From: Bacteroidota bacterium
Lineage (GTDB): Bacteria; Bacteroidota; Ignavibacteria; Ignavibacteriales; Melioribacteraceae
DNA length: 64,000 nt
NCBI GenBank assembly: GCA_018829205.1
Contig: JAHJUE010000010.1
Span: 308,201-372,200, forward strand
Direction: 5' to 3'
In this document: piece by piece, positions 7,678-17,365 of the stretch
Position numbering within the stretch: the first letter of the stretch is position 1
Layout: every line of letters starts with the position of its first letter
Notes under the pieces: model-generated
Seen by the model: only the letters and a program-made list of their open reading frames with translations
What the model was told of the DNA's origin: nothing
The model's database searches: none
Made by a program: the position numbers and the translations under genes

Positions 7678-9757
7678 GTTATTTTTTATTCTGTTTTTTA
7701 TTTTTTTATTCCATTCAAATACTCATTCTCAAATTAATATAAACGGATTCGGTAAAACATCATTATATAGTAGTCTGCCCGGATATTCTAATATTCTTCA
7801 ATTAAATTTTAACGGCGATGATTACTCAGATATTATGTTGTTTGATCCCGCGCAGAAAAGATTTGTAATTCATAAAGGTCAAAAAGAGAATACTTTTTCA
7901 AAAGCTATTGATAAATTTTTCTTTTATTCAATTGACAATATCAAGCTGCTCCAAAACAGAACAAATGAACAGAACCTATTTTTATTTGTTTCAAGAAAGG
8001 AAAGAAAGGCGGGACTTTCATCATTTACTCAATACGGTACACTTCAGCTGCTTAATCTGAAAAATTTCGATTCCTACCCTTCCAACATTTCAGTTGCCGA
8101 TTATGATCTTAACGGCGCAAAAGACGCGCTGATTTCAGGAGAGTCTTTTAACGGCTTAACTATTTTAACCGTCGACAAACTTATTCTTAAAGAAAAAAAA
8201 ATTATAACCAAGAAAAACTTTTCCGGAGCCGAATTTATTGATCTGAATTTTGACGGATTCCCTGATATAGCAGCTATTGATCTTGTCGATAACTCAATAA
8301 AGTTATACATTAATAACAGGGAGGAAAAGTTTGTTGAATCAAATACAATAAAATATCTTCAACCGATTTCCAATCTGAAAATTTGCAATATCAATAACGA
8401 TGATTTTAACGATATTGCATTTATTAAAAATAATGAAATAGAAATACTGCTGGGCGATTCGGTTTCTTCATTTGAAAATAAATTGTCTTTTGAGTTCTCC
8501 TATTTCCCTTTGCAATATGAGATTAACGATTTAAACAGCGACGAAATTCAGGATTTAATTTTAATCAATTCCCGGAAAGACAGAGTAGAAATATTTTTCA
8601 TGGATAATAAATCAACATTACCGAAACCTGAAATATATTTTAATAATAAAAAAATTGCTTCGGTTAAGATTCTTCAAAGAGGAAATGCGAAAAGACTTGC
8701 GGCAGTATCATTATCGGGAGAATTATTTATTACTGGGAAAATTAATCGTACTAATAATGCTTTTAATTTTGCGGCAGGATCAAGTCCAAAACTATTTACC
8801 CAGTCAAATAAAACACATTTTATTATTTACGGTAATAAGGATGAATTTCCTTCACTTAATATATTAACCGGTAATTCACTGCAGCGTTTTCAGAAATTGA
8901 CTTCGATTCCGCTTATGTACAATTATATTAATTTTGTAGCCGAAGATAAGGGCTTCGGGAATTACAATTTTTATTTATACAATAATAAATCGTTAGAAGT
9001 AGTCTCTTTCAGTGAATTTGATTATTCCATAGAAAAGAAAAGTTTTGTGCCTTTTGCCCCGCCGATAGATATTAGAATTGTTGACGATAGCCAGATCGAG
9101 TCAAAATATGCGCATATATTATTTAACAGAAACGGCGTAATTGGCCTGGAAAACATAGAGATTGAAGCCCGGCAAATAATAAGTCAGGGTATTGATATTA
9201 TTGACTCAAACGTAGTCAACGCAATAATTTCAAACGGCGATTACGAAGAGATACATTACTGGAAGCATGAAGACAGTATTCTTACCTTTAATTCCGTTAG
9301 ACAGTATGAAGATATAAGAATTAGTTTTACATCCGAAGAATTTTATGTTTCGCCTAACATAAAACCTGAGATAAACTTTTCGTTTATAGGTTCTGAAAAT
9401 AAGAACTTAATTTCCCAGGTTAACTATAACGATAGAACATATTTCTATTATTACAACGGTAAAAAGTTTGTCCTCTTATATTCAGGAAATCAGCGGAAGA
9501 CATATAATTTTAATATGCCTGAAATGCTCGCTTCGGTTAAAACTCAAAAACTGAACCAGTATATTCTATACGATAAATTATCCGAATCGTTCAAAAAAGT
9601 AGAATTTAATTTAAAGGATAAAAAAATAAGTATAACTAATTACATTGAAACAAAAGGCGTTAATGGCTATTTTGTTTCAACTTTTTTTGAAAACAATCTT
9701 TATTTGTTTTATTCCGAAACAGTTAATAATCTTATAACAATTAGAAAAATTGAATGA
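7613..9757 (+). CDS. Exported FG-GAP/VCBS-type repeat protein
   Basis: The product has about 714 residues. The frame opens at TTG 7592, but ATG 7613 inside the thioesterase gene is the first plausible start. It leaves an unusually long 24-residue basic leader before the hydrophobic core 'LFFILFFIFLFHS'. At least five calcium-loop repeats of the FG-GAP/VCBS type follow: 'NFNGDDYSDIMLFD', 'DYDLNGAKDALISG', 'DLNFDGFPDIAAID', 'NINNDDFNDIAFI' and 'DLNSDEIQDLILIN', suggesting a beta-propeller N-terminal half. The C-terminal half is beta-rich and unrecognised, and there is no T9SS sorting domain. Its stop overlaps the next start (ATGA). It is probably a surface or periplasmic binding protein. Confidence 0.75.
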   Translation: MKKKEDIKKRSNGEKPALIHAELFFILFFIFLFHSNTHSQININGFGKTSLYSSLPGYSNILQLNFNGDDYSDIMLFDPAQKRFVIHKGQKENTFSKAIDKFFFYSIDNIKLLQNRTNEQNLFLFVSRKERKAGLSSFTQYGTLQLLNLKNFDSYPSNISVADYDLNGAKDALISGESFNGLTILTVDKLILKEKKIITKKNFSGAEFIDLNFDGFPDIAAIDLVDNSIKLYINNREEKFVESNTIKYLQPISNLKICNINNDDFNDIAFIKNNEIEILLGDSVSSFENKLSFEFSYFPLQYEINDLNSDEIQDLILINSRKDRVEIFFMDNKSTLPKPEIYFNNKKIASVKILQRGNAKRLAAVSLSGELFITGKINRTNNAFNFAAGSSPKLFTQSNKTHFIIYGNKDEFPSLNILTGNSLQRFQKLTSIPLMYNYINFVAEDKGFGNYNFYLYNNKSLEVVSFSEFDYSIEKKSFVPFAPPIDIRIVDDSQIESKYAHILFNRNGVIGLENIEIEARQIISQGIDIIDSNVVNAIISNGDYEEIHYWKHEDSILTFNSVRQYEDIRISFTSEEFYVSPNIKPEINFSFIGSENKNLISQVNYNDRTYFYYYNGKKFVLLYSGNQRKTYNFNMPEMLASVKTQKLNQYILYDKLSESFKKVEFNLKDKKISITNYIETKGVNGYFVSTFFENNLYLFYSETVNNLITIRKIE

Positions 9758-11415
9758 AACAATTTGCGGTTATATTAATTCTCGTTTTTAATACCTTAAG
9801 TTTATTTGCTCAAAATCTTGATTCGCTTTATAATGAATTTATTAGTTCAAGAAATTTTACCGAAGTTGCGCCGCTGCCTTCTGAAATACCGGGCGATAAT
9901 ATAAATGGTACGTTAAACAATAAATGCGGATTTAACTTAAACGGAATAATAAGACGGCACTTTAATAGTTTTTCTTCAGATCAGCAGAATATTTTAAGCA
10001 AGATTTTATCCCGCCCTTCACTTGATACAAGTATTGTAAGTCAGTCAGGGAAATTCAGAATCCACTTCGATAAATCAGGAAGTTCAAAACCCAGGTACGC
10101 AGGAATAAATATACCGCCCGGAGGCGATTCTCTTAAAATTACTATTGACAGCGTTGCCGCAGTATTTGACTATGTTTATAACTATGAAGTTAATGTATTG
10201 GGATACCCGCCCGCGCCTGTTGATAACGGAATCGGAGGTGATGATTTATATGATGTTTATATTATAAATTTAGGCGGAAGTTTTTACGGAGAAACTGTTT
10301 TTGAGAATGAACTTGGCGGTGATAAATACTCCACATTTTTAAGAGTCGACAACGATTTTATAAATTATTATACGAAAGGCTTTGATGCGTTAAAGGTTAC
10401 CGCCGCTCATGAATACCATCACGCAATACAGGTAGGTAATTATCTTTTTAGAGACGCCGATACATATTATTATGAACTTTGTTCAACGGCTATGGAAGAA
10501 TTTCTTTACGATGAAATTAATGATTATTACGCGTATATGAATGGTTACTTCAATAACCCGGCGCGGGCTTTTAATTCAGGTTCGGGTTACGATTTCGCGA
10601 TTTGGAATTTGTTTTTACAAAAACGTCTTGGTTTTGATGTATTAAAAAGAACCTGGGAAATAATGGCGGAAAATATTCAGGCAATAAACGCGGTATCAAG
10701 CGCAATTTTTGAATTTAATTCTACATTTAAAGATGAAATGAATCTTTTCGGTCAGCATATATATTTTACCAAATACCGATCCGAAAATAGTACTATTTTC
10801 GACGAGGCGGAAAATTACCCGCTTCTGCAGTTATCAAAACCTTATACCGATAGCAGAACCGTTACGGTTAATTCAAATCAGGCTGCTAATAATTATTTGT
10901 CATTCGCTATTTCAAACGGAATGACAACAGATACTATTGTAACGGTTATTACTAATTCGGATCCAATAAATAAAATAACTTTTGATTATACTTTTTTAAC
11001 CGCTTCGGAAAGCGGTGCGTTTAAAATTATTAATAACTACTTTTATAAATTCAGCAGCGATAATCCCGGAATGCTAAAACAATCAAATATTTTTAATAAC
11101 GATTTTATAATAAACGATATCGAAAAAAGCGAAATAGAATTCCCGTTCCCGCAGCCTTTCAGCTATGCGAACAATAACAATATCTATATTCCCGTTGCTC
11201 AAAGCATAACCGGAGAAGCGACTTTAAATGTATACAGCATTTCAATGAATCTGGTTTATAGCGGATCATTATATATTCTATCTGGTAATAAAATAAAAAT
11301 AAAATGGAACGGACTCGATAAAAACAATGAAAAACTCCCTACGGGTGTTTATATTTATGTCACTAAATCGGACGACACAATAAAAAAAGGGAAAATTGTA
11401 ATATATAATGAATAA
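9754..11415 (+). CDS. Secreted zinc metalloprotease of the MXAN_6640 type with T9SS/FlgD-like tail
   Basis: The protein has 553 residues with a signal peptide ending 'LSLFAQ'. The zinc-binding motif HEYHH (residues 219-223) lies in 'VTAAHEYHHAIQVGNY', followed by 'STAMEEFLYDEINDYY', a pattern I associate with the MXAN_6640 putative metalloprotease family. The preceding 'GGDDLYDVYIINLGG' is also typical. The C-terminus is a FlgD-like/T9SS sorting module with a degenerate 'FPFPQPFSY' motif, 'KIKWNGLDKNN' and 'LPTGVYIYV'. It is likely exported to the cell surface to degrade proteins. It overlaps the FG-GAP gene by four bases and ccmA by eight, so expression is coupled to both. Confidence 0.8.
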   Translation: MKQFAVILILVFNTLSLFAQNLDSLYNEFISSRNFTEVAPLPSEIPGDNINGTLNNKCGFNLNGIIRRHFNSFSSDQQNILSKILSRPSLDTSIVSQSGKFRIHFDKSGSSKPRYAGINIPPGGDSLKITIDSVAAVFDYVYNYEVNVLGYPPAPVDNGIGGDDLYDVYIINLGGSFYGETVFENELGGDKYSTFLRVDNDFINYYTKGFDALKVTAAHEYHHAIQVGNYLFRDADTYYYELCSTAMEEFLYDEINDYYAYMNGYFNNPARAFNSGSGYDFAIWNLFLQKRLGFDVLKRTWEIMAENIQAINAVSSAIFEFNSTFKDEMNLFGQHIYFTKYRSENSTIFDEAENYPLLQLSKPYTDSRTVTVNSNQAANNYLSFAISNGMTTDTIVTVITNSDPINKITFDYTFLTASESGAFKIINNYFYKFSSDNPGMLKQSNIFNNDFIINDIEKSEIEFPFPQPFSYANNNNIYIPVAQSITGEATLNVYSISMNLVYSGSLYILSGNKIKIKWNGLDKNNEKLPTGVYIYVTKSDDTIKKGKIVIYNE

Positions 11416-12055
11416 ATTCTCTCTCACGCTTAAAGACGTTACTAAAATTTTCGGACGAAGATTAATATTTGATAAAATAAATTATTCTTTTGAAAGCGGA
11501 AAAGTTTATGGACTTGCGGGTCCGAACGGCTCCGGAAAATCAACATTATCAAAAATTATTTCCGGATTGCTTGAACCCACGCATGGAAAGGTTATTCATG
11601 AATCGGACGGCAGCATAATTATTCCGGAAAAACTGCACGACTATCTCGGTTTTGTTTCCCCTTACTTAGTTTTATACGATGAATTTACCGCTGAAGAAAA
11701 TCTTTTCCATTTTTCAAAAATAAGAGGGACACAATACGATTCGGAAAAAGCAAAATCGATGCTGGAAGAATTTAATATTTATAACAGAAGAACGGATTTA
11801 CTGAAAGCTTATTCTTCGGGAATGAAACAGAGAATGAAATTTATATTCGCTCTTCTTCATTCGCCCCGGCTTCTTCTTCTGGATGAACCGACTTCAAATC
11901 TTGATAATCCCGGCAAAGAAAAAGTGTATGAAATTATAAATAGAGAAGCCGAAAATAACCTTGTGATTATTGCCTCTAATGAGGACAGCGATTTAGCATT
12001 ATGCAAAGAAATTGTAAACATAGAAGATTTTAAAAACAACGGAAACATAAAGTGA
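11408..12055 (+). CDS. ccmA: ABC transporter ATPase, probable haem-exporter subunit CcmA
   Basis: The protein has 215 residues with all ABC ATPase motifs: Walker A GPNGSGKST (residues 38-46), signature 'YSSGMKQRMKF' and Walker B 'LLLLDEPTSNLD'. The short length and the CcmB partner directly downstream (four-base GTGA overlap) identify it as CcmA of the cytochrome c maturation system. CcmAB uses ATP hydrolysis to release holo-CcmE from CcmC. Neither ccmC nor ccmE is in view, so the rest of the pathway must be elsewhere or differ. Taken alone the ATPase could serve another transporter; the CcmB neighbour decides the call. A haem-binding chemoreceptor is encoded later in the window. Confidence 0.82.
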   Translation: MNKFSLTLKDVTKIFGRRLIFDKINYSFESGKVYGLAGPNGSGKSTLSKIISGLLEPTHGKVIHESDGSIIIPEKLHDYLGFVSPYLVLYDEFTAEENLFHFSKIRGTQYDSEKAKSMLEEFNIYNRRTDLLKAYSSGMKQRMKFIFALLHSPRLLLLDEPTSNLDNPGKEKVYEIINREAENNLVIIASNEDSDLALCKEIVNIEDFKNNGNIK

Positions 12056-12711
12056 AAGCATTCGCGTTATTTAAAAAAGACTGGCTCTCGGAACTCCGCA
12101 CTCGTTACGCTATTAACGCTCTTGCTATGTTTATACTTGTTACAATAAGCGTAATACTATTTTCAATTGGACAGGAAAAAATAACCGAATATTTGACCGG
12201 CGGACTTTTATGGGTGGTAATATTTTTTTCCGCTATGTCGGGATTATCCCGCGCATTTGTTTCCGAAGAAGAACGAGGCACAACTTTAACGCTCCAGCTT
12301 ATCGCATCGCCGGCAACCATATTTTCCGGTAAATTACTTTTTAACGTGATTCTTGTTTTTTTAATGAACATAGCAATTACTTTTTTGTTTTCGGTTTTGT
12401 TTGAATCATTTGTTATTAATAACGCTCTTTTGTTTTTGATTTCTTTTATTTTCGGAAATATCGGAATAGCAATATCTTCTACTATTATAGCCGCTATCAT
12501 TTCTAAAGCTGGATCCAAAGGCACGCTTTACCCGGTGCTCTCCTTCCCTATTCTGCTTCCATTAATTTTAACCTTGCTTGAACTTACAAAATTCGCGATT
12601 GACGGTGATTTGCTCGAAGATTCTCTCGTTGAAATTTTCGTGCTGGTTTGTTATGATGTAATAATGCTCACCGCATCTTACCTTCTTTTTGATTTTATTT
12701 GGAAGGAATAA
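12052..12711 (+). CDS. ccmB: Haem exporter membrane subunit CcmB
   Basis: The protein has 219 residues and starts at a GTG inside the ccmA stop. Six hydrophobic segments are visible (about residues 20-40, 50-65, 98-118, 126-148, 157-177 and 194-213). The motifs 'KDWLSELRTRYAIN', 'FSAMSGLSRAFVSEEERGT' and 'LYPVLSFPILLPL' are diagnostic of CcmB. It forms the transmembrane part of the CcmAB complex in cytochrome c biogenesis. It is the last gene of the overlapping chain that begins with bamD. No terminator hairpin is obvious in the 141 bases that follow. Confidence 0.9.
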   Translation: MKAFALFKKDWLSELRTRYAINALAMFILVTISVILFSIGQEKITEYLTGGLLWVVIFFSAMSGLSRAFVSEEERGTTLTLQLIASPATIFSGKLLFNVILVFLMNIAITFLFSVLFESFVINNALLFLISFIFGNIGIAISSTIIAAIISKAGSKGTLYPVLSFPILLPLILTLLELTKFAIDGDLLEDSLVEIFVLVCYDVIMLTASYLLFDFIWKE

Positions 12712-12852
12712 GTTAGAATTCAGAAGCCAGTAGTCAGTAGAAAAAAAATCTTAAAAGATGTGTGGTCGTATTATAAAAATAATAGTTTGAATTATTTTCA
12801 AATAAAGTTTAAGTTTATAGCGGCGGTTATCTCATTATAAGGAAAAATTATT

Positions 12853-13272
12853 ATGAGATCTCTTTTGGTAATATTATTATTTTCTTCTCAAACTTTCTCT
12901 CAAACATTATTGCATTCCGAGGAATTTCAAAATCAAAATTCAATTAATAATGATTCCGTAAAAACCTCGAATAATATTTTTCATAATAATTCGGAAAGTA
13001 AACTCGAAGGAACTTTCACCCTTAACCAAAACTATCCTAACCCTTTTAACCCGAGCACAACAATTTCTTATGAAATAAAGGAAACGTCTTATATTGAATT
13101 AAGCGTTTATGACGCCCTAGGCAGGTTTGTAAAAATGGTGGACGATGGAATTAAAATCCCGGGAAATTATAAAGTTAAATTCGAGCCTGAAAATTTATCA
13201 ACGGGAATTTATTTTTATCAATTAATTTCAGGCGAATATAGAACACAAAATAAAATGTTACTGCTAAAGTAA
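12853..13272 (+). CDS. Mini-protein consisting almost only of a T9SS sorting domain
   Basis: The protein has 139 residues. The signal peptide ends 'SQTFSQT'; about 35 residues of Asn/Ser-rich linker follow; the remaining roughly 80 residues are a complete T9SS sorting domain with 'YPNPFNPSTTISYEI', 'VYDALGRFVKMV', 'STGIYFYQL' and a 'KMLLLK' end. There is no room for a folded cargo domain. It starts at an ATG preceded by AAGGAAAAA and stands alone between ccmB and a convergent TonB receptor gene. It may be a real small surface peptide or the remnant of a larger cargo gene; no frameshifted cargo is visible in the 140 bases upstream. Confidence 0.75.
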   Translation: MRSLLVILLFSSQTFSQTLLHSEEFQNQNSINNDSVKTSNNIFHNNSESKLEGTFTLNQNYPNPFNPSTTISYEIKETSYIELSVYDALGRFVKMVDDGIKIPGNYKVKFEPENLSTGIYFYQLISGEYRTQNKMLLLK

Positions 13273-13319
13273 ATTCTAAATGTCAATTATCATTACCTGC
13301 CGCAATCTAAAATTATATT

Positions 13320-15590
13320 TTACCATTCAATACTTACGCCAATCGAAGGAAGAAGTCCGATCGAACTTTCATCGTCAACTTTATTTTCGCGCTTATTCCA
13401 CCTGATTGAAGTTTGATTTTTCCTGTTGTAAATATTTTGAACATCTATATATGTAATTAAACTCCAGCCTTCAAAATTCCATCTGCGGTCAACACGTAAA
13501 TCAAGGGTATGATACGCTTCAAATCTTTCCGAATTATATTTTGATACCGATTGTGTTCCGTCGGAATTAAACGGAGTATAAGGAGCGCCCGTTGCGAATC
13601 TGAATTTAAATGACGCTTCCCATTTTTCATTAAAAATATATCCGCCGCTTAAATTCGCGATAACTTTCTGGTAGTATGTTCCTGAACGGCTGACCCCGTC
13701 CAATGAAGTAAAATTTGTTCTGCTTAATGTTAAACTGACTAATCCGTATAAAGGTACGGCGGATGATTTTTTTTGAAGCGACAGCTCAACGCCTTTGGCC
13801 GTTCCGGAACCGCCGCTAATTAAAGGCTCCAATCCGAATGATGCGAAGTTATCGTCTGAACCGGCAAAACCGGCTCCGGTATTGGCTAAAACCAAATATG
13901 TCCTTAATTTACTCGCCGGGTAATTATTATAATCTTTATAAAATGCTTCCGCTTTAAAACGTAAATCATCATTTATCATCTGTTCAACACCTAATACAAA
14001 TTGATTTACCTTCACCATTTTTAATTCATTATTCTTTTCGATTGCCGCAAGCCATACGTACGACGGACTTTGGTGATAAATTCCTGTACTGAAATTTATA
14101 TTAGTTGTATGTGTAAGCTGATAGGAAAGAGAAAACCTGGGGCTAAAATTAAACCCTTCGTCAATAGCGTTAAAATAGTCTCCTCTAATTCCCGCGCTTA
14201 ATCTTAGTCTGTGAAAAAACACATCCGAATACTGTGCGTAAAAATCATATTTATAAAATGTTTTTTTATCGTTAAATGAATTCACTAATAATGTATCACC
14301 GAAAGTAGTTTCATAAAACGGGAGCAGAATATCAGCTTCAAACTCAATTAACTTTGCGGACGCTCCAATATTTAGTTCGGCTGTAGAATAAAGTTTGTAT
14401 ACCAAATCAGCCTTCAAAGAATTTTCCGCTTCAATAGATTTATTTGTAAAAAACGGCTGAAGTAATGTGTCCTTCTGAAATGAATTATAATCTACAAAGT
14501 TTCTTGCTAAACTGATTGTATAAAATCCCTTATCAAATAAATGCCGGTATGAAAGTCCGGCGACATATTGATTTTGATTGGTACCTAAAATTCTGGAATT
14601 ATCGTAAATGTCTTCAGCTGTTTCATTATTGAATTTAACACGGTCGAATGCTCCAATAAACAAAAATGACAGTTTGTTTTTCGCGTTAAGGTTATAATCA
14701 AATTTTGCTAGACCGTCCCAATATTCTGGTACAAAATTAAATCCTGCCGCATCAAAAATAAAATCGAGATAACTTCTTCGCGCCGAAATAATAAAACTTC
14801 CTTTTTCTCCAATCGGGCCTTCAAGGTTTAATCCGAACTGCGAGGCGGAAATTGTTCCTTTGCCGCCGAATCTATCATTTCGGCCGTCTCGTAAATCTAT
14901 AGTTAAAACCGATGAAAGTTTATCACCGTAAATTGCAGAAAATCCTCCTGTTGAAAACGAAGTTGATTTTACAAAATCAAGATTAACATAACTGAGTGGT
15001 CCGCCCGTAGCTCCCTGCGACCCAAAATGATTGATGTTAGGTATAACTAATCCGTCAACAAGAAATAAATTTTCGGAAGGCGCACCTCCGCGCACTACTA
15101 AATCATTTCTGCCTGCCGATGCCTGTCCGACCCCCGGTACAATTGATAAAGCCCGTATAACATCTTCGAAGCCGCCCGGCGCTCTTCTGATTTCTTCGTA
15201 ATTAAATTTTGCAATGCTGCTTATTTCGGAAGGATCCAGTTCAAAATAATCTGAAGTAACCGTAATACCGTCCAGTTCGATTGAAGATTCTACAAGCTCG
15301 AATTCAAGATATATTTCTTTGGCTGAAGTAACTACGATATCGGTTACAACAACCGGATTATATCCTACAAAAGAAGCTCTAATTCTGTAGGTACCAAAAG
15401 CCAGGTTTTCAATTCTAAATTTCCCGTCAATTGCTGTTGCCGCGCCCAAATCTGTATCTATAACCGAAATATTAACTCCCGGTAGCGGTTCGCGGGTTAA
15501 TTTGTCAATTACCTTTCCTGTTACAATTCCTTTTTCCTGTCCCGTTAAAACGGATAACGAGATAATAAATAATAGAAGAAACGATTTCAT
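13320..15590 (-). CDS. TonB-dependent receptor with carboxypeptidase-regulatory-like N-domain
   Basis: The product has about 756 residues from the ATG at 15590, chosen because it begins a signal peptide (MKSFLLLFIISLSVLTGQ) lacking in the 10-residue upstream extension. Residues 20-100 form a CarboxypepD_reg-like domain ('VTGKVIDKLTREPLPGVNIS'). A plug domain follows with 'GVGQASAGRNDLVVRGGAPS' and 'NLFLVDGLVIP'. The remainder is a 22-strand-type barrel ending in an aromatic-terminated strand 'SIGVSIEW'. Such receptors import siderophores, vitamins or glycans across the outer membrane with TonB energy. No substrate-defining neighbour is present (no SusD, no iron genes), so the ligand is unknown. 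Confidence 0.9.
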   Translation of the reverse strand: MKSFLLLFIISLSVLTGQEKGIVTGKVIDKLTREPLPGVNISVIDTDLGAATAIDGKFRIENLAFGTYRIRASFVGYNPVVVTDIVVTSAKEIYLEFELVESSIELDGITVTSDYFELDPSEISSIAKFNYEEIRRAPGGFEDVIRALSIVPGVGQASAGRNDLVVRGGAPSENLFLVDGLVIPNINHFGSQGATGGPLSYVNLDFVKSTSFSTGGFSAIYGDKLSSVLTIDLRDGRNDRFGGKGTISASQFGLNLEGPIGEKGSFIISARRSYLDFIFDAAGFNFVPEYWDGLAKFDYNLNAKNKLSFLFIGAFDRVKFNNETAEDIYDNSRILGTNQNQYVAGLSYRHLFDKGFYTISLARNFVDYNSFQKDTLLQPFFTNKSIEAENSLKADLVYKLYSTAELNIGASAKLIEFEADILLPFYETTFGDTLLVNSFNDKKTFYKYDFYAQYSDVFFHRLRLSAGIRGDYFNAIDEGFNFSPRFSLSYQLTHTTNINFSTGIYHQSPSYVWLAAIEKNNELKMVKVNQFVLGVEQMINDDLRFKAEAFYKDYNNYPASKLRTYLVLANTGAGFAGSDDNFASFGLEPLISGGSGTAKGVELSLQKKSSAVPLYGLVSLTLSRTNFTSLDGVSRSGTYYQKVIANLSGGYIFNEKWEASFKFRFATGAPYTPFNSDGTQSVSKYNSERFEAYHTLDLRVDRRWNFEGWSLITYIDVQNIYNRKNQTSIRWNKRENKVDDESSIGLLPSIGVSIEW

Positions 15591-15739
15591 TTTTATTCCG
15601 TATTTTTTAATTGTTAACACAAACAGTTCAAAATAAGTTCTATTTAATATAAATTTATTACTATAAAATATAATCCTTAAAGTGTTGAATTAATAATGAT
15701 TTTGCTATATTGGACTAATATTATTATTCAATTCTGCAA

Positions 15740-17308
15740 ATGAAGAAATCCAAGCCGGACAAAAATACTTTGAGAGAATTAGTTAAAGATGAAGAATCAT
15801 TTAATCGGCTTATGGAGTTGCTGGATAAAGAAAACGGCAATTCTTTTGAATGCTTAAATGATTTTTTCAGCATTTCGGAAGATTTTTTCACACGCATAAG
15901 TGATAATAAAAACAGAACAGTTCAGCTTTCCGACTCGGTTAAATTTGTAACCGGCTATACATCCGATGAGCTGCTTAAAAAACCGGGAAATGTAACCTCA
16001 CTTGTATTAGAAGAGGATCTTCCTTCGGTAAAAAAAATGCTGACCCGAATTGAAACTGAAAATAATTTTATTTCGGGCAATAATATTTACCGTCTAAGAA
16101 AAAAAGACAATAATGTTATTTGGATAAAAGAGACTATTTCGGTTGAAAGAGATTCAAAAAGTTCTCCCGCTAAAACTTTTTGTCTGTTTTCGGAAATTAC
16201 CGAATTAAAAAAATCGGAAATTGATTTTGAGGCTTCAAAAGAAAAATTGATAGAAGTGAATAAAATGAAGGACAGGTTTCTTTCGATTGTTTCTCACGAT
16301 TTACGAGCTCCTTTTACGAGCCTTCTCGGCTTTTCGGAAATATTAATTAATGAACCGAACCTGCCTTTTGATGAAAGAATAGAATATCTGAAATATATCT
16401 ATGACGCTTCGAAAACACAGCTGCAATTGATTAATCACTTGCTCGACTGGTCAAAGCTGCAGACCGGGAAAATAACAATTGAACCAAAACGCATTAACGC
16501 CAGAGAATTAATATCAAACTGCATATCGGTATTAACCGGCGCGGCAATAAGAAAAGACATTGAGATTAAATCAGACATCCCCCATGACGTATTTATATTT
16601 GCCGACGAAAGACTGCTATCGCAGGCTGTTACAAATCTTATTAATAATTCTATAAAATTTACTGGATTGGGGAAAAAGATTTACGTAAGCGTTAATACAT
16701 TTAAAGAAGGAATGAATGAAATTGTTGTACGCGACGAAGGCGTGGGAATTTCAGACGAGAATCAGGATAAACTTTTCCGAATTGATAAAAAGTTTTCGCT
16801 TGAAGGAACTAGCGGCGAAAAAGGAAGTGGGCTTGGACTTGCGCTTGTAAAAGAGATAATTGAAAAACACGGCGGCGATATTTGGTTTTATTCTAAATTA
16901 GGCGAAGGAAGCGAATTTCATATTACGGTTCCGGAAGCAAAAAATATTGTGGTGCTGGTTGAAGATGACGTAACTTTGCGTCAATTGTATAAAAAAATGA
17001 TTTCGAACCTGATTTCGAACTTTAAAGTTATTGAAGCTGAAAACGGTTACGAAGCTATGGGTATTATTCTTAACCAATCGCCTTCACTTGTAATAACCGA
17101 CCACGATATGCCACTTATGAACGGAATACAGCTTGTTGAAGCAATGCGTAAAAAAGATTCGAATAGAAATGTTCCGGTAATTGTAATTTCGGCTAAACTT
17201 AATGATGATATAATAAAAAAATACAGCGAACTAAATGTTGATAAAATTATCCCCAAACCCTTTAAGCAAGCCGAACTAATTAAATGTATTAAAGAAAGCG
17301 TTATTTAA
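15740..17308 (+). CDS. PAS hybrid sensor histidine kinase with C-terminal receiver
   Basis: The protein has 522 residues and no membrane segment. A PAS fold spans about residues 45-155 ('FFSISEDFFTRISDN ... SLVLEEDLPSVKKM'). The HisKA phosphoacceptor is His186 in 'IVSHDLRAPFTSLLGFSEIL'. The ATPase domain follows with an N box 'NLINNSIKF', G1 'VRDEGVGIS' and G2 'GEKGSGLGLALVKEI'. The C-terminal receiver begins 'VVLVEDD' and has its phospho-Asp454 in 'TDHDMPLMNG'. It is a cytoplasmic sensor whose input is unknown. The internal receiver may pass phosphate to an unlinked partner or tune the kinase. An UpxY-type antiterminator gene lies 57 bases downstream on the same strand. Confidence 0.9.
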   Translation: MKKSKPDKNTLRELVKDEESFNRLMELLDKENGNSFECLNDFFSISEDFFTRISDNKNRTVQLSDSVKFVTGYTSDELLKKPGNVTSLVLEEDLPSVKKMLTRIETENNFISGNNIYRLRKKDNNVIWIKETISVERDSKSSPAKTFCLFSEITELKKSEIDFEASKEKLIEVNKMKDRFLSIVSHDLRAPFTSLLGFSEILINEPNLPFDERIEYLKYIYDASKTQLQLINHLLDWSKLQTGKITIEPKRINARELISNCISVLTGAAIRKDIEIKSDIPHDVFIFADERLLSQAVTNLINNSIKFTGLGKKIYVSVNTFKEGMNEIVVRDEGVGISDENQDKLFRIDKKFSLEGTSGEKGSGLGLALVKEIIEKHGGDIWFYSKLGEGSEFHITVPEAKNIVVLVEDDVTLRQLYKKMISNLISNFKVIEAENGYEAMGIILNQSPSLVITDHDMPLMNGIQLVEAMRKKDSNRNVPVIVISAKLNDDIIKKYSELNVDKIIPKPFKQAELIKCIKESVI

Positions 17309-17365
17309 TTATACCTAATTCAATAAAATATTTGAATTACTTTAGATCTTGGAACAATCACCGAA

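Noticed and set aside
12105..12524. A 139-residue minus-strand gene
   Set aside because: It lies entirely within ccmB on the opposite strand, whose membrane-protein motifs are clear. The antisense frame has no recognisable features.
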